Below, one piece after another: positions 16,791 through 25,863 of a DNA stretch of 64,000 nucleotides. Made by a program: the position numbers and the translations under genes. The first letter of the stretch is position 1, and each line of letters starts with the position of its first letter. The stretch covers positions 3,082,001 through 3,146,000 of the forward strand of contig NZ_CP096972.1 of NCBI RefSeq assembly GCF_024758725.1. The letters are read 5' to 3'. The notes beneath the pieces are model-generated. The model made no database searches. It saw only the letters and a program-made list of their open reading frames with translations, and was not told the origin of the DNA. Origin of the DNA: Sphingomonas sp. SUN039 (lineage in GTDB: Bacteria > Pseudomonadota > Alphaproteobacteria > Sphingomonadales > Sphingomonadaceae).

Positions 16791-19486
16791 TGCGCCCCCT
16801 GATGCACCGATTGCGCGGGCGTTGGAAGCCGCGATGCGACCCGCGCCACCGCTTCGTCGAGCGTGACCCGCGAAACCGGCGTACCGTCCGGAAAAGCGGT
16901 TAGCAGGCGCGAGGGGACCGCCGCCGACAGGATCACGAACGTCCCATGGTCGTCGGCGCGCCGGATCAGCCGCCCGAACGCCTGCGCCAGCCGCGCCCGC
17001 ACGATCCTGTCGTCATGTGCGCTGCCCCCGTTGGCCGCACGGCGCGCGGCATGGAGCACGGTCGGGCGCGGCCATGGGATACCCTCCATGACGACAGTAC
17101 GGAGCGAGTTGCCCGGCACATCGACCCCGTCGCGCAGGGCATCGGTACCGATCAGGCTCGCGCGCGGGTCGTCGCGAAAGATATCGACTAAAGTCCCGGT
17201 ATCGATCGGATCGACGTGCTGCGCGTACAGCGGCAGACCGTCGCGCGCCAGCCGGTCGGCGATGCGCGCATGCACCGTCCGCAGCCGCCGGATCGCGGTG
17301 AACAGCCCCAATGTCCCGCCCCCCGACGCCGCGATCAGCCGCGCATAGGCGTTCGCCAGCGCGCCCATGTCGCCGCGCGTGACGTCGGTAACGATCAGCA
17401 CTTCGGATTGCGTCGCGTAGTCGAACGGGCTTTTCACCGTGAACAGCGCGGGGGGCGTGTCGAGATGGGTTGCCCCGCTCAGTGCTTCGGCCTGCGAGCG
17501 GTCGCCGCCGCCGGTCAGTGTCGCCGAGGTCATCAGCACGCCGTGCGCGGGTTTGAGTACCGCATCGGCAAAGGGCCGCGTCGGATCGAGCCAGTGGCGG
17601 TGCAGCCCGATGTCGAGGTCGCGCCCCTCGATCCGGCTCACCGCGAGCCAGTCGACGAAATCGGGATCGGTCGGGCCGCCCACGCGCGCCAGCATCGCCA
17701 GCCACGCCGCCACCGTATCGCGCCGCCAGCCGAGCGAGGCGATGGCGCCCTCGATCCGCGCCCGCGCCGCGCTGTCGAGCCAGTCGGGCGGGTCATCGAG
17801 CACGGCCTCCAGCCGCCGCCCGAGCGCGACGAGCGGACGCAGCAGACCGTCGAGTGCAGCGGCAGCGGCTGCAGCGGCTTCGATGGTCGGGCCATCGAGC
17901 TCGGCCGCTTCGGTCTCCAGTCCGTATCCCGCGTCCTCGGCGGTCGAGCGCGCATAGACGAGGCCGCGCACCGCCGACAGCAACGTCTCGACCGGCCCGT
18001 ACGGCGACCCTTCGGCAATGCGTGCCAGCCACCCGTCGGACGGCAAAGCCTGCGCCGCCACCGTTGCCGCCGCAATCGCCGCCGCGCCTGCCTCGTCATA
18101 GCTCGCGACATCGGCCAGCCGCGCCGACAGCCCGCGCCGCCGCCCGCGCGACGTCCCCTCCGGCCCGATCACCCAGCGGCGCAACTCGATCGCTTCCTGT
18201 CCGGTCAGCGCCGCTGCGAACGTCGAATCGGCAGCGTCGAAGACATGATGCCCCTCGTCGAACACGATCCGCGTCGGGCGATTGGCGGCCTCACGTCCGC
18301 GTGCAGCGTTGATCATCACCAATGCGTGATTGGCGATGACGATATCGGCATCGACACTGGCGCGCGCGCTGCGCTCGATGAAGCAACGCCGGTAATGCGG
18401 GCAACCGGCATAGATGCACTCGCCGCGCCGGTCGGTCAGCGCCGTACTGCCGTTCCGCCGGAACAGGGTCGGCAACCAGCCGGGCAGGTCGCCCCCGACC
18501 ATATCGCCGTCGCGGCTGTACGCGGCCCAGCGCGCGACCAGTTGCGCGAGCACCGCCGCGCGCCCCGAAAACCCGCCCTGCAAGGCGTCCTCGAGATTGA
18601 GCAGGCAAAGATAATTTTCGCGGCCTTTGCGCACCGTCACCCGCTTTGCGCGCTCGGCGGGGTCGGGGTACAGCCGCGCCGTTTCGGCATCGAGCTGGCG
18701 CTGCAACGCCTTGGTATAGGTCGACACCCACACCGCGCCGCCCGCGCGCTCGGCCCAGAGCGAGGCGGGCGCGAGATACCCCAATGTCTTGCCGATCCCC
18801 GTCCCCGCCTCGGCCAGCACCATATTGGGCGTATCGCGGCGCATCTTGGGCGCGAACGCCTCGCTCGCCGCCACAGCATAGGCCTGTTGTCCCTCGCGAA
18901 TCTCGGCGCCGTGCCCGGTCAGATCGTCGAGCCGTGCCAGGGCGTCGTCGCCCGCCACGGTCGCCGTGCGCGGCGCGGGACGTGGGGCTTTCTCCTCCCA
19001 TTCGGGGAGCTTGGCGAACAACCCGCGTTCGGCTTCGGCGGGCTTGGCGAGACTGCCCAGTACGATCCCCGCCCATGGCCAGCGCAATCGTTGCAGCGTT
19101 GCCGCGACATTCCACGCCCCGTCGCGCTCGGCCCAACCGGCATCGCCCAGCCGCGCGACCAGCACGGCGGCGGCCTCGCGCAACATGCCCGCCGCACCCG
19201 CCTCGTCGGTCGGCAGCGCCAGCGCGCAAGCCTCGGCCAGCCCCTTCACCGTCGGCACCATGAACCGCGCCGGATGCACGAAGGCAAACAGTTCGAGCAG
19301 GTCGAGTCCCGACAATTCGGGATAGCCCAGCCGCTGCGCCACCAGCGGCGCATTGAGCAATATGACCGGAGTCTCCCCCGCACGCGCAATTGCGTCGCCG
19401 CGCCCGATCCGCTGCGTGCCGCTCTCGTCGGCGATCCAGATGCCGCCATGGCTGGCATAAAGCGCCGGATGGCGGAGCGGGGTCAT
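16787..19486 (-). CDS. DinG/Rad3-like ATP-dependent DNA helicase
   Basis: An 899-residue superfamily 2 helicase with Walker A AEAGTGIGKT, a DEGH box (IVFDEGHHVFD), and QAFGRLIRRADDHG as the late arginine-finger motif. Four cysteines between the first motifs (YLCLLN, and GECIYAGCPHYRRC) match the iron-sulphur cluster of DinG/XPD helicases. It unwinds DNA 5'-3' in repair and R-loop removal. The N-terminal 200 residues are extra relative to E. coli DinG and typical of the alphaproteobacterial form. It is the first gene of a dinG-sixA-GNAT run. Confidence 0.93.
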   Translation of the reverse strand: MTPLRHPALYASHGGIWIADESGTQRIGRGDAIARAGETPVILLNAPLVAQRLGYPELSGLDLLELFAFVHPARFMVPTVKGLAEACALALPTDEAGAAGMLREAAAVLVARLGDAGWAERDGAWNVAATLQRLRWPWAGIVLGSLAKPAEAERGLFAKLPEWEEKAPRPAPRTATVAGDDALARLDDLTGHGAEIREGQQAYAVAASEAFAPKMRRDTPNMVLAEAGTGIGKTLGYLAPASLWAERAGGAVWVSTYTKALQRQLDAETARLYPDPAERAKRVTVRKGRENYLCLLNLEDALQGGFSGRAAVLAQLVARWAAYSRDGDMVGGDLPGWLPTLFRRNGSTALTDRRGECIYAGCPHYRRCFIERSARASVDADIVIANHALVMINAARGREAANRPTRIVFDEGHHVFDAADSTFAAALTGQEAIELRRWVIGPEGTSRGRRRGLSARLADVASYDEAGAAAIAAATVAAQALPSDGWLARIAEGSPYGPVETLLSAVRGLVYARSTAEDAGYGLETEAAELDGPTIEAAAAAAAALDGLLRPLVALGRRLEAVLDDPPDWLDSAARARIEGAIASLGWRRDTVAAWLAMLARVGGPTDPDFVDWLAVSRIEGRDLDIGLHRHWLDPTRPFADAVLKPAHGVLMTSATLTGGGDRSQAEALSGATHLDTPPALFTVKSPFDYATQSEVLIVTDVTRGDMGALANAYARLIAASGGGTLGLFTAIRRLRTVHARIADRLARDGLPLYAQHVDPIDTGTLVDIFRDDPRASLIGTDALRDGVDVPGNSLRTVVMEGIPWPRPTVLHAARRAANGGSAHDDRIVRARLAQAFGRLIRRADDHGTFVILSAAVPSRLLTAFPDGTPVSRVTLDEAVARVASRLPTPAQSVHQGAQ

Positions 19487-19602
19487 CTCTTGGCTATGGG
19501 GAGCGGGGAACAGAAAGTAAACGTGCGCGCTACACCGCCCGTTAAATTTTGGCGGTTAAGCCGTTACGCCGAGCGCACAAAGCGCGAAAGCGGGAGAACA
19601 CC

Positions 19603-20163
19603 ATGTCGGGCGGGTTCGGGCGAAAGGGCGTCGCGGCCGGAGCGCCGACGCCCCGCACGATGGGCAGCGCAATGGGCAATCCGCGACCGTCATCGCCGCT
19701 ATCGGGTCCCGACGCCGGGTTATCGCCCGAGGCCAGGGCCTTCATCGCAGCGGAGCGCAGCCGCGGCGCCGACGACGGACGGCACTCGGACAGGCCGACA
19801 ATGTCCGCTGCCGAATCGGCGACGCGCCTCGCGCCGACCAAGCCAAAATCCGACCGCAGCATGGCGGTCGCCTATGTCCTGTGGTGGTTCGGCGCCTTCC
19901 TTGCCGCGCACCGTTTCTATCTGGGCGCGCACCGGTCGGCCGTGGCGCAACTCGGCCTGTTCTGGGGCGGTCTCCTCATCGGCGGGCTGATGTCGAAGCA
20001 CAGCACGCTCTGGATCGGCGGCTTTGCGGTGCCGCCGCCGGGGATCATGATGATCCTCATCTGCATGATCTGGGTGCTTCTCGACGTCTTCCTGATTCCC
20101 GGCCTGATGCGGCGCTACCGCGCCTCGCAGCAGCGCGACGACCTGACGCACGTCTTCGCCTGA
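19603..20163 (+). CDS. TM2-domain membrane protein
   Basis: The 186-residue protein has a disordered N-terminal half (about residues 1-80) and a TM2 domain (about 85-175): AYVLWWFGAFLAAHRFYLGAHRSAVAQL and a second helix ending DVFLIPGLMRRY. TM2 proteins are small inner-membrane proteins of unknown role. A clear ribosome site (GGGAG) precedes the ATG at 19603. lysyl-tRNA synthetase follows 20 nt after the stop. Confidence 0.88.
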   Translation: MSGGFGRKGVAAGAPTPRTMGSAMGNPRPSSPLSGPDAGLSPEARAFIAAERSRGADDGRHSDRPTMSAAESATRLAPTKPKSDRSMAVAYVLWWFGAFLAAHRFYLGAHRSAVAQLGLFWGGLLIGGLMSKHSTLWIGGFAVPPPGIMMILICMIWVLLDVFLIPGLMRRYRASQQRDDLTHVFA

Positions 20164-20183
20164 CGACCCAAGGGTTGCGTGGC

Positions 20184-21770
20184 ATGGAGCCACGCGCCAA
20201 GGCGCATGGCATCATGATCGATCCTGCACTCCGCGCTGCCGCGCTCGTCTCCAAGGCCTGGCCCTATGAGGAGGCGCGCAAGCTGCTCAAGCGCTATCCG
20301 GACGGCAAGCCCGCGCCCTTGGTGTTCGAGTGCGGCTACGGCCCCTCCGGCCTGCCGCATATCGGCACCTTCAACGAAGTGCTCCGCACCACGATGGTCC
20401 GCCATGCGTTCCAGACGCTCAGCGCCGCGCCGACACGGCTGATCGAGTTTTCGGACGATATGGACGGGCTTCGCAAGGTGCCCGACAATGTCCCGAACCA
20501 GGCGATGCTGACCGAACATCTGGGGAAGCCGCTCAGCCGCATCCCCGACCCGTTCGGCAAGTTCGAGAGCTTCGCGCATCACAACAACGCGATGCTGCGC
20601 GATTTCCTCGACCGCTTCGGCTTCGACTATGAGTTCCTTTCGTCATCGTCGCAGTACGAAAGCGGCGCGTTCGACGATGCGCTGCGCGGCATATTGCGGA
20701 ACTACGACGCGATCATGGGCGTGATGCTGCCTACGCTCCGCAAGGAACGCGCCGCCAGCTATTCGCCCGTCCTGCCGATCAGCGAGAAGTCCGGCATGGT
20801 GCTGCAAGTGCCGGTCGAAGTCGTCGATGCAGAGGCGGGCCTGATCCGCTTCGATGACGGTGGCGACACCGTCACCCAATCCGCGCTCGGCGGCAAGGCC
20901 AAGCTCCAGTGGAAAGTCGACTGGGCGATGCGCTGGGTCGCCTTGGGCGTCGATTACGAGATGTACGGCAAGGACCTGATCGACAGCGGCATCCAGTCGG
21001 GCAAGATCGCGCGCATCTTGGGCGGGCGACCGCCCGAAGGGTTCGTCTACGAGATGTTCCTCGACGAGGCAGGCGAGAAGATTTCGAAGTCGAAGGGCAA
21101 TGGCCTGACGCTCGAACAATGGCTCGATTACGGGACGCAGGAGAGCCTGTCGTTCTTCGCCTATCGCGAACCGAAAAAGGCCAAGTCGCTGCACATCGGC
21201 GTGATCCCGCGCGCGGTCGACGAATATTTCCAGTTCCGGGGGAATTACGCCGGACAGCCGGTCGAGCAGCAGCTCGGCAATCCTGTGCACCATATCCACA
21301 ACGGCAACGTGCCAGACGCGGTGCCGCCGGTGACGTTCGGGTTGCTGCTGAATCTCGCAGGGGTGCTGGGCGCAGGCGCGACGGCGAAACAGGTGCGGGG
21401 GTATCTGGCGAATTATGTGCAGGGCGAAATCACGCCCGAACTCGATGCGCTGATCGGCCATGCGCTGGTCTACAACCGTGACTATGTTGCGCCGACGCTG
21501 AAGCGGCGGAAGCCACAGGCGCAAGAGGTTGCGGCGCTCGAACGGCTCGACCGGGAACTGGCCGAATTGCCTGCCGATGCCGACGCGACCGCGATCCAGA
21601 ACATCGTTTATGCGATCGGCAATGAGGGCGGGTTCGATCAGCTGCGCGACTGGTTCAAGGCGCTGTACGAGACGCTGCTGGGGTCGAGCGCGGGGCCGCG
21701 TATGGGGAGCTTTATTGCGCTTTATGGCGTGAAGCCGACGCGGGCACTGATTGCCGAGGCGTTGGCGTAA
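20184..21770 (+). CDS. lysK: Class I lysyl-tRNA synthetase
   Basis: The protein has the class I signature GPSGLPHIGTF (HIGH motif) and EKISKSKGNGL (KMSKS motif) rather than the class II fold of E. coli LysS; alphaproteobacteria commonly use this archaeal-type enzyme. It charges tRNA-Lys with lysine. The start is set at ATG 20184 because AGGG lies 9 nt upstream (528 residues); ATG 20214 would give 518 residues and cannot be excluded. Confidence 0.95.
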   Translation: MEPRAKAHGIMIDPALRAAALVSKAWPYEEARKLLKRYPDGKPAPLVFECGYGPSGLPHIGTFNEVLRTTMVRHAFQTLSAAPTRLIEFSDDMDGLRKVPDNVPNQAMLTEHLGKPLSRIPDPFGKFESFAHHNNAMLRDFLDRFGFDYEFLSSSSQYESGAFDDALRGILRNYDAIMGVMLPTLRKERAASYSPVLPISEKSGMVLQVPVEVVDAEAGLIRFDDGGDTVTQSALGGKAKLQWKVDWAMRWVALGVDYEMYGKDLIDSGIQSGKIARILGGRPPEGFVYEMFLDEAGEKISKSKGNGLTLEQWLDYGTQESLSFFAYREPKKAKSLHIGVIPRAVDEYFQFRGNYAGQPVEQQLGNPVHHIHNGNVPDAVPPVTFGLLLNLAGVLGAGATAKQVRGYLANYVQGEITPELDALIGHALVYNRDYVAPTLKRRKPQAQEVAALERLDRELAELPADADATAIQNIVYAIGNEGGFDQLRDWFKALYETLLGSSAGPRMGSFIALYGVKPTRALIAEALA

Positions 21771-22005
21771 TTCTCTCTCTCCCAAAGGGAGAGGGCGACA
21801 CGCGCGAAGCGCGGCGGGGTGAGGGGTTAGGCGCTCTCGATTTGAGTGGCCGCCGCGGCAAAGCCGCCCTTCGACTGCCTGCCAAGGCAGGTGCTCAGGA
21901 CAGGCCGACTTGGGCAAAGCCCAAGTCGTCGGTCGGCTTGCAGCCGCCGGCCGCGCTGGCGCAAGGTCGATTTAGCTTTCGCTAAATCGTGCCTGCGCTG
22001 CGCGC
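21771..22005. repeat. Cluster of palindromic repeats downstream of lysK and tRNA-Pro
   Basis: The 235-nt gap is built from short hairpins: CTCTCCC/GGGAGAG near 21778-21794, GACTTGGGC/GCCCAAGTC (21907-21915 with 21919-21927) and CGATTTAGC/GCTAAATCG (21968-21976 with 21981-21989). The block GTCGTCGGTCGGC (21925-21937) followed by GCCGCCGGCCG recurs at 61549 in another intergenic gap, so this is a dispersed repeat family. Confidence 0.75.
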
Positions 22006-22082
22006 TGGTCGGGGAAAGAGGATTCGAACCTCCGGCCCCTGCCTCCCGAAGACAGTGCTCTACCAGGCTGAGCTATTCCCCG
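22006..22082 (-). tRNA. tRNA-Pro (anticodon CGG)
   Basis: On the minus strand the 5' end is at 22082 (acceptor CGGGGAA) and the acceptor partner TTCCCCG, discriminator A and an encoded CCA end at 22006. The anticodon stem CTGTC/GGCAG closes the loop TTCGGGA, giving anticodon CGG, which reads CCG proline codons. The D-arm (GCTC...GAGC) and T-arm (GGAGG, TTCGAAT, CCTCT) fold normally. No integrase is adjacent. Confidence 0.95.
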
Positions 22083-22156
22083 ACCGGCGCGGTGCCAGAC
22101 GGGTGACCCCGCCAAGCGAGCGCGGCCCTTAGCGCCGCGACTTGGCGGGTGCAACC

Positions 22157-22657
22157 CTAGGCCGTTTGAGCGGCTTCAAACAGGAACCACGCCCGCTGTT
22201 CGGCATCGTCGGTCCAGTTGTCGATCACCGCCGATGTCGCATTGTCCTTCGCCGTGTCGGCCAGATCCTTGGCCGCGCGCAGCGATTCGACCAGCTTCAG
22301 ATTGTCGTCGCGCAGCTCGGCGAGCATCGCGGCAGGCGTTACCATCTCGGCGTTATTGTCCTTCAGCGTCTGGTGCCGCGACACATCGCCGATCGAACGC
22401 AGGGTCGTGTTGCCGGTCTTGCGGACGCGCTCGGCGATCAGGTCGGTCGTCGCAAAAATCTGCGTCGCCTGTTCGTCGAACAACAGATGGTAATCACGGA
22501 AATGCGGGCCGCTGACATGCCAGTGAAAATTCTTGGTCTTGAAATACAGCGCAAAGCTGTCGGCGAGGATGCCGTTCAGCGCGTCGGCGACGCTGGCGAC
22601 GGCGTTGGTCGGCAGGTCGGTCGGGGTCTTCAGCTTGGTCTTGGGCGTTTTCGCCAT
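22157..22657 (-). CDS. dps: Dps-family DNA-protection ferritin
   Basis: A 166-residue protein of the ferritin-like Dps family. The ferroxidase block FHWHVSGPHFRDYHLLFDEQA carries the histidine, aspartate and glutamate that bind iron between subunits. A lysine-rich N-terminus (MAKTPKTKLKTP) could bind DNA. The dodecamer oxidises and stores iron and shields DNA from peroxide. AGGAAA lies just upstream of the ATG at 22657. Confidence 0.93.
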   Translation of the reverse strand: MAKTPKTKLKTPTDLPTNAVASVADALNGILADSFALYFKTKNFHWHVSGPHFRDYHLLFDEQATQIFATTDLIAERVRKTGNTTLRSIGDVSRHQTLKDNNAEMVTPAAMLAELRDDNLKLVESLRAAKDLADTAKDNATSAVIDNWTDDAEQRAWFLFEAAQTA

Positions 22658-22747
22658 GGAGGATTTCCTTTGCCGGATTTCGTTGCGTAGCCAAAACTAT
22701 CGACGCGCCGAAAGGCTGCATCGACCGGCACATAATCTGCGAAAGCG

Positions 22748-23239
22748 TCAAACGAGGCGCAAGGCACCGACAGCGAGAAATCCTGCGGTCACGATCATCA
22801 CTGCCGCCGCGCCCCAGCGAATCGGCTGCATCGGCACGCCATTGTTCAGCAGCACGCGGGTCAGGATCGCTGCGGCCGCCATGCCGGCCAGCCCGCCGAA
22901 CGAGGCGGCGAACGGGCCGAAGCGCGTGGACAGCGCAAAAACAAGGATCAGGACACCGCCCCGCCAGAACGCTCCAAGGGTGCGGATCGCGCCCGTGGCC
23001 GGGGCCACGCGCTGCAACTGGCCGATCGCGGCGAACAGCAGTGCGATCGCGATCATCAGCGCGGTAGCCCAGGCGTTCATCGTGCGCCCGGCAAACACTC
23101 CTGCCGCGCCGGCAAAGAACACCGCAGCAGCAATCAGCCACAAGGCGATTTCCTGTCGCCGCGCCTCGGCATAGAGCAGGGCACGCGGCCCCATTTCGGC
23201 GAGCATCACCGCGACGATGGCGGGTACGAATCCGTTCAT
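22748..23239 (-). CDS. Multipass membrane protein, possibly degenerate TMEM165/GDT1-like
   Basis: A 163-residue protein with about five hydrophobic helices. The opening (PAIVAVMLAEMGPRALLYA) resembles the LAExGDK/R motif of the UPF0016/GDT1 cation transporters but lacks the aspartate, and no second copy of the motif is seen. It may be a divergent member or an unrelated membrane protein. The next gene on this strand begins upstream after a 19-nt gap. Confidence 0.6.
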   Translation of the reverse strand: MNGFVPAIVAVMLAEMGPRALLYAEARRQEIALWLIAAAVFFAGAAGVFAGRTMNAWATALMIAIALLFAAIGQLQRVAPATGAIRTLGAFWRGGVLILVFALSTRFGPFAASFGGLAGMAAAAILTRVLLNNGVPMQPIRWGAAAVMIVTAGFLAVGALRLV

Positions 23240-23258
23240 GACAGGGTGGCGGCCGGGC

Positions 23259-23582
23259 TCACCCGTGCAGGCGCAAGCCGACCGAGGCGAGCAACGAGGC
23301 TTGGGCCGCAGCGGGCAACGACTCGCACTCCAGCGCGTCGCCCATCGCCTCGAGATAGGGCATCACCACCATATTGCCGCCCGATGTCGCCATGGCGCGT
23401 TCGAGGCCGCTCGCCAGCGTCGCCAGCGCTTCCATCCGGGCACCGCGTGCCTCGCGGCGGATGTCGTCGACGGCAAAGGCAATCCGGCTGGACGTCATAT
23501 GCGACAGCTCGCGGCCGAGCAGGTCGATGCGCGCCGCCAGCTGGGCCCGGACGACGGCTTTGGTATCGGCGTTGAGACTCAT
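23259..23582 (-). CDS. Conserved hypothetical helical protein
   Basis: A 107-residue soluble protein, predicted helical ([27 protein letters not shown]), with no domain that I recognise. Its codon use and tight spacing to the downstream membrane-protein gene support a real gene. No function can be assigned. Confidence 0.6.
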   Translation of the reverse strand: MSLNADTKAVVRAQLAARIDLLGRELSHMTSSRIAFAVDDIRREARGARMEALATLASGLERAMATSGGNMVVMPYLEAMGDALECESLPAAAQASLLASVGLRLHG

Positions 23583-23725
23583 CGCGCACCCCCTCGACGT
23601 GCGACCCTGCGCCCGCGATGGTGAAGAGGGCGTTAACGCCGGTTCCGTGCTTGACTTTCGCGGGCGTCGCCGCCATTGGCCCGCGCTTTCCAGATCAACG
23701 TACAGTTCAAAAAGGCACTCCGGTC

Positions 23726-23893
23726 ATGGCCAAGCCAACCACCGTCAAGATCAAGCTCGCCAGCACGGCGGACACCGGCTTCTTCTACGTCACGAAGAAG
23801 AACCCGCGCACCAAGACCGAGAAGCTGTCGTTCCGGAAATACGATCCGGTGGTGCGCAAGCACGTCGAGTTCAAAGAGACGAAGATCAAGTAG
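23726..23893 (+). CDS. rpmG: 50S ribosomal protein L33
   Basis: The 55-residue product ([20 protein letters not shown], then [27 protein letters not shown]) is a typical zinc-free L33. It lies in the sphingomonad arrangement rpmG / DivK-like regulator / DUF3572. Confidence 0.97.
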   Translation: MAKPTTVKIKLASTADTGFFYVTKKNPRTKTEKLSFRKYDPVVRKHVEFKETKIK

Positions 23894-23955
23894 CGTTTTA
23901 GCGCGGCCCGAGGAAATCTGGGTCCGCGCGGCGCGCACAAGCGCGCAAAACGCTA
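23891..23955. terminator. Long-stem convergent terminator between rpmG and the DivK-like gene
   Basis: TAGCGTTTT (23891-23899, including the rpmG stop) is the exact inverse of AAAACGCTA (23947-23955), with GC-rich sequence inside (GCGCGG ... GCGCGC) extending the pairing. The AAAA/TTTT runs on the outer arm would serve both strands, as expected for a shared terminator of convergent genes. Confidence 0.6.
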
Positions 23956-23982
23956 CCGGACGGCGGCTTTAGCCGACCGACG

Positions 23983-24381
23983 TCACGGCTTTGCCGGGAC
24001 GCTGTCCGTCCTTCCAACTGTCAAAAGACTTTCCACCGCCTCCACGAACCGCATCAGCGAAATCGGTTTCGACACATAGGCATCGGCCCCCGCCGCCCGC
24101 GCGCGTTCCTCATCGGCTTTGCCTGCATAGGCGGTCACCGCCATGATCGGTGTCGCCGCCAGTTCCGCATCGGCGCGAATCGCTTCCATCAGTTCGATGC
24201 CGGTCACATGCGGCATCTGGATGTCCATCACGATCAGGTCGGGCATGAAGGCGCGGGCGGCATCCAGCGCCTCGCGGCCGTCGCGCACGCCCTCGACCGC
24301 ATAGTTGTGCGCGCGCAACAGGTCGCAGAACAGCCGGAGATTGAGTTCGTTGTCCTCGACAACGAGCACTTTCCTTGCCAC
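23983..24381 (-). CDS. Single-domain response regulator, DivK-like
   Basis: A 132-residue receiver domain without an output domain. The start VARKVLVVEDNELNLRLFCDLL (GTG at 24381, preceded by GGAAAGGG) and the segment PDLIVMDIQMPHVTGIELM match DivK, which relays phosphate to the CckA/CtrA cell-cycle circuit. The phosphate-accepting aspartate is in VMDIQMP and the conserved lysine in YVSKPIS. DivK orthology is likely from sequence and from the neighbouring DUF3572 and rpmG genes. Confidence 0.88.
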   Translation of the reverse strand: MARKVLVVEDNELNLRLFCDLLRAHNYAVEGVRDGREALDAARAFMPDLIVMDIQMPHVTGIELMEAIRADAELAATPIMAVTAYAGKADEERARAAGADAYVSKPISLMRFVEAVESLLTVGRTDSVPAKP

Positions 24382-24422
24382 GCGCTTACGACCCTTTCCT
24401 ACAGATGGATCCGACCTAGGCG
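24382..24422. promoter_or_regulatory. Very short divergent promoter region
   Basis: Only 41 nt separate the GTG of the DivK-like gene and the ATG of the DUF3572 gene, so the two promoters must overlap or lie inside coding sequence. Confidence 0.4.
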
Positions 24423-24713
24423 ATGGCGATACGCGAGACAAATGGCCCGTGGGATTCGGCCGACGATCCGGCGGAAACCTGGGCGTTGCAGGCACTGGCC
24501 TGGGTGCTGTCCGATGCCGGCCGCGCCGACCGGTTCGTCGCGCTCACCGGCATTTCGCCCGACGACCTGCGCGCGCGCGCCGGAGACCCGGCGGTGCTCG
24601 ATGCAGTGCTGGGATTCCTCGAGGGGCATGAACCCGACCTGTTCGCCTGCGCGAAAGATATCGGCGTCGCGCCCATCGAACTGATCGCGGCGCGACAACG
24701 GCTCGCCCGATGA
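24423..24713 (+). CDS. DUF3572-family protein
   Basis: A 96-residue protein matching the DUF3572 family (WALQALAWVLSDAGRADRFVALTGISPDDLRARA). Function unknown; the gene is conserved next to divK in alphaproteobacteria. Its stop overlaps the start of the HAD gene by 4 nt. Confidence 0.88.
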   Translation: MAIRETNGPWDSADDPAETWALQALAWVLSDAGRADRFVALTGISPDDLRARAGDPAVLDAVLGFLEGHEPDLFACAKDIGVAPIELIAARQRLAR

Positions 24714-25330
24714 GCAAGCCCCTGCTGATTACCGATTGCGACGAAGTGCTGCTCCACATGGTCAGCCATTTCCGCGACTGGGTGAGCGACGCGCACGACA
24801 CCGATTTCGATCTGGTCGGCGGCGATTTCTCGGGCGCGCTCAAGCGGCGACCTTCAGGGGAGGCGCTCAAGCGCGAAGAAGTCTGGCCGCTGCTCGACGG
24901 CTTTTTCCAGACCGAAATGCATCGCCAGACGCTCGTGCCGGGGGCTGCCGAAGCCTTGGCGACGCTGGGCGAGCGCGCCGACATCGTCGTGCTGACCAAT
25001 CTCGGCCATCAATTCAACGAAGTGCGGGCAACCCAGCTGCTCGGTCACGGGATCGCGCACCGCGTCGTCACGAATCAGGGGGGCAAGGGCGATCCGGTCG
25101 CCCGGCTGGTGGCGGAGTTTGCCCCGTCGGTGACCGTGTTCATCGACGATCTCGCCCACCACCATAGTTCGGTCGCGAAACATGCGCCCGACGTGTTCCG
25201 CCTGCACATGATCGCCGAACCGATGGTCGCGGTGATCTCCCCGCCCGCCGCCGACGCGCACGCGCGCATCGACGATTGGGGAGCGGCGGTGCCGTGGATC
25301 GAAGCGCGGTTCGCCGGGATTCCGCTCTGA
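24710..25330 (+). CDS. HAD-family hydrolase
   Basis: A 206-residue protein with the HAD nucleophile motif DxD in LLITDCDEVLL (D9 and D11), a threonine in VVLTNLGHQ (motif II) and the acidic pair in VFIDDLAHH (motif IV). These enzymes hydrolyse phosphate esters. Substrate unknown. Co-translated with the DUF3572 gene. Confidence 0.85.
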   Translation: MSKPLLITDCDEVLLHMVSHFRDWVSDAHDTDFDLVGGDFSGALKRRPSGEALKREEVWPLLDGFFQTEMHRQTLVPGAAEALATLGERADIVVLTNLGHQFNEVRATQLLGHGIAHRVVTNQGGKGDPVARLVAEFAPSVTVFIDDLAHHHSSVAKHAPDVFRLHMIAEPMVAVISPPAADAHARIDDWGAAVPWIEARFAGIPL

Positions 25331-25382
25331 TGGGCGCATTCGGCGCTTGACCGGACGGGGCGGGCGCGCTTTGTCGGTCGGC

Positions 25383-25847
25383 ATGAGCAGCATCGAAACC
25401 GCGCTTGCCGCGCTGAACCTGAAACTCCCCAAGGCCGCCGCCCCGGTCGCCGATTATGTGCCGGTCGTCGAAAGCGGCGGCATGGCGTTCGTCTCGGGGC
25501 AATTGCCGTTCCTTAACGGCGAAGTCATGCGCGGGCGTCTCGGCGAGGACACCGATATCGCGATGGGCCAGCAGGCCGCACAGGCGTGCGGGCTGATGAT
25601 TGTCGCCCAGCTCAAGGCCGCGCTCGGCGACCTCGACCGGATCGAGCGGATCGTGCGTCTGGGCGTGTTCGTGTCGAGCGATCCGCGCTTCACCGACCAG
25701 CCGCAGGTTGCCGATGGTGCTTCCTCGCTGATGGTTGCGCTGTTCGGCGACAAGGGCCGCCATGCCCGTGCTGCCGTCGGTGTGCCGGTGCTCCCGCGCG
25801 GGGCCATGGTCGAAGTAGACGCGGTCGTGCAGGTACGTCCCGCCTGA
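25383..25847 (+). CDS. RidA/YjgF-family protein
   Basis: A 154-residue RidA-family protein (AFVSGQLPFLNGEV, then RLGVFVSSDPRF and RAAVGVPVLPRGAMVEVDAVV), including the active-site arginine in ARAAVGVPVLPRG. RidA deaminates reactive enamine/imine intermediates of amino-acid metabolism. The ATG at 25383 gives the normal length; a TTG 12 codons upstream is less likely. Confidence 0.9.
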   Translation: MSSIETALAALNLKLPKAAAPVADYVPVVESGGMAFVSGQLPFLNGEVMRGRLGEDTDIAMGQQAAQACGLMIVAQLKAALGDLDRIERIVRLGVFVSSDPRFTDQPQVADGASSLMVALFGDKGRHARAAVGVPVLPRGAMVEVDAVVQVRPA

Positions 25848-25863
25848 CGAAAGGTAACCGCCC

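Noticed and set aside
17216-19990. A 924-codon open frame antisense to the DinG-like helicase gene
   Set aside because: It is rich in arginine, has no recognisable domain and lies opposite a gene with all helicase motifs. High GC makes such antisense frames common.
22006-22082. tRNA-Pro as an integration site of a mobile island
   Set aside because: No integrase, no direct repeat of the tRNA 3' end and only core genes on both sides.
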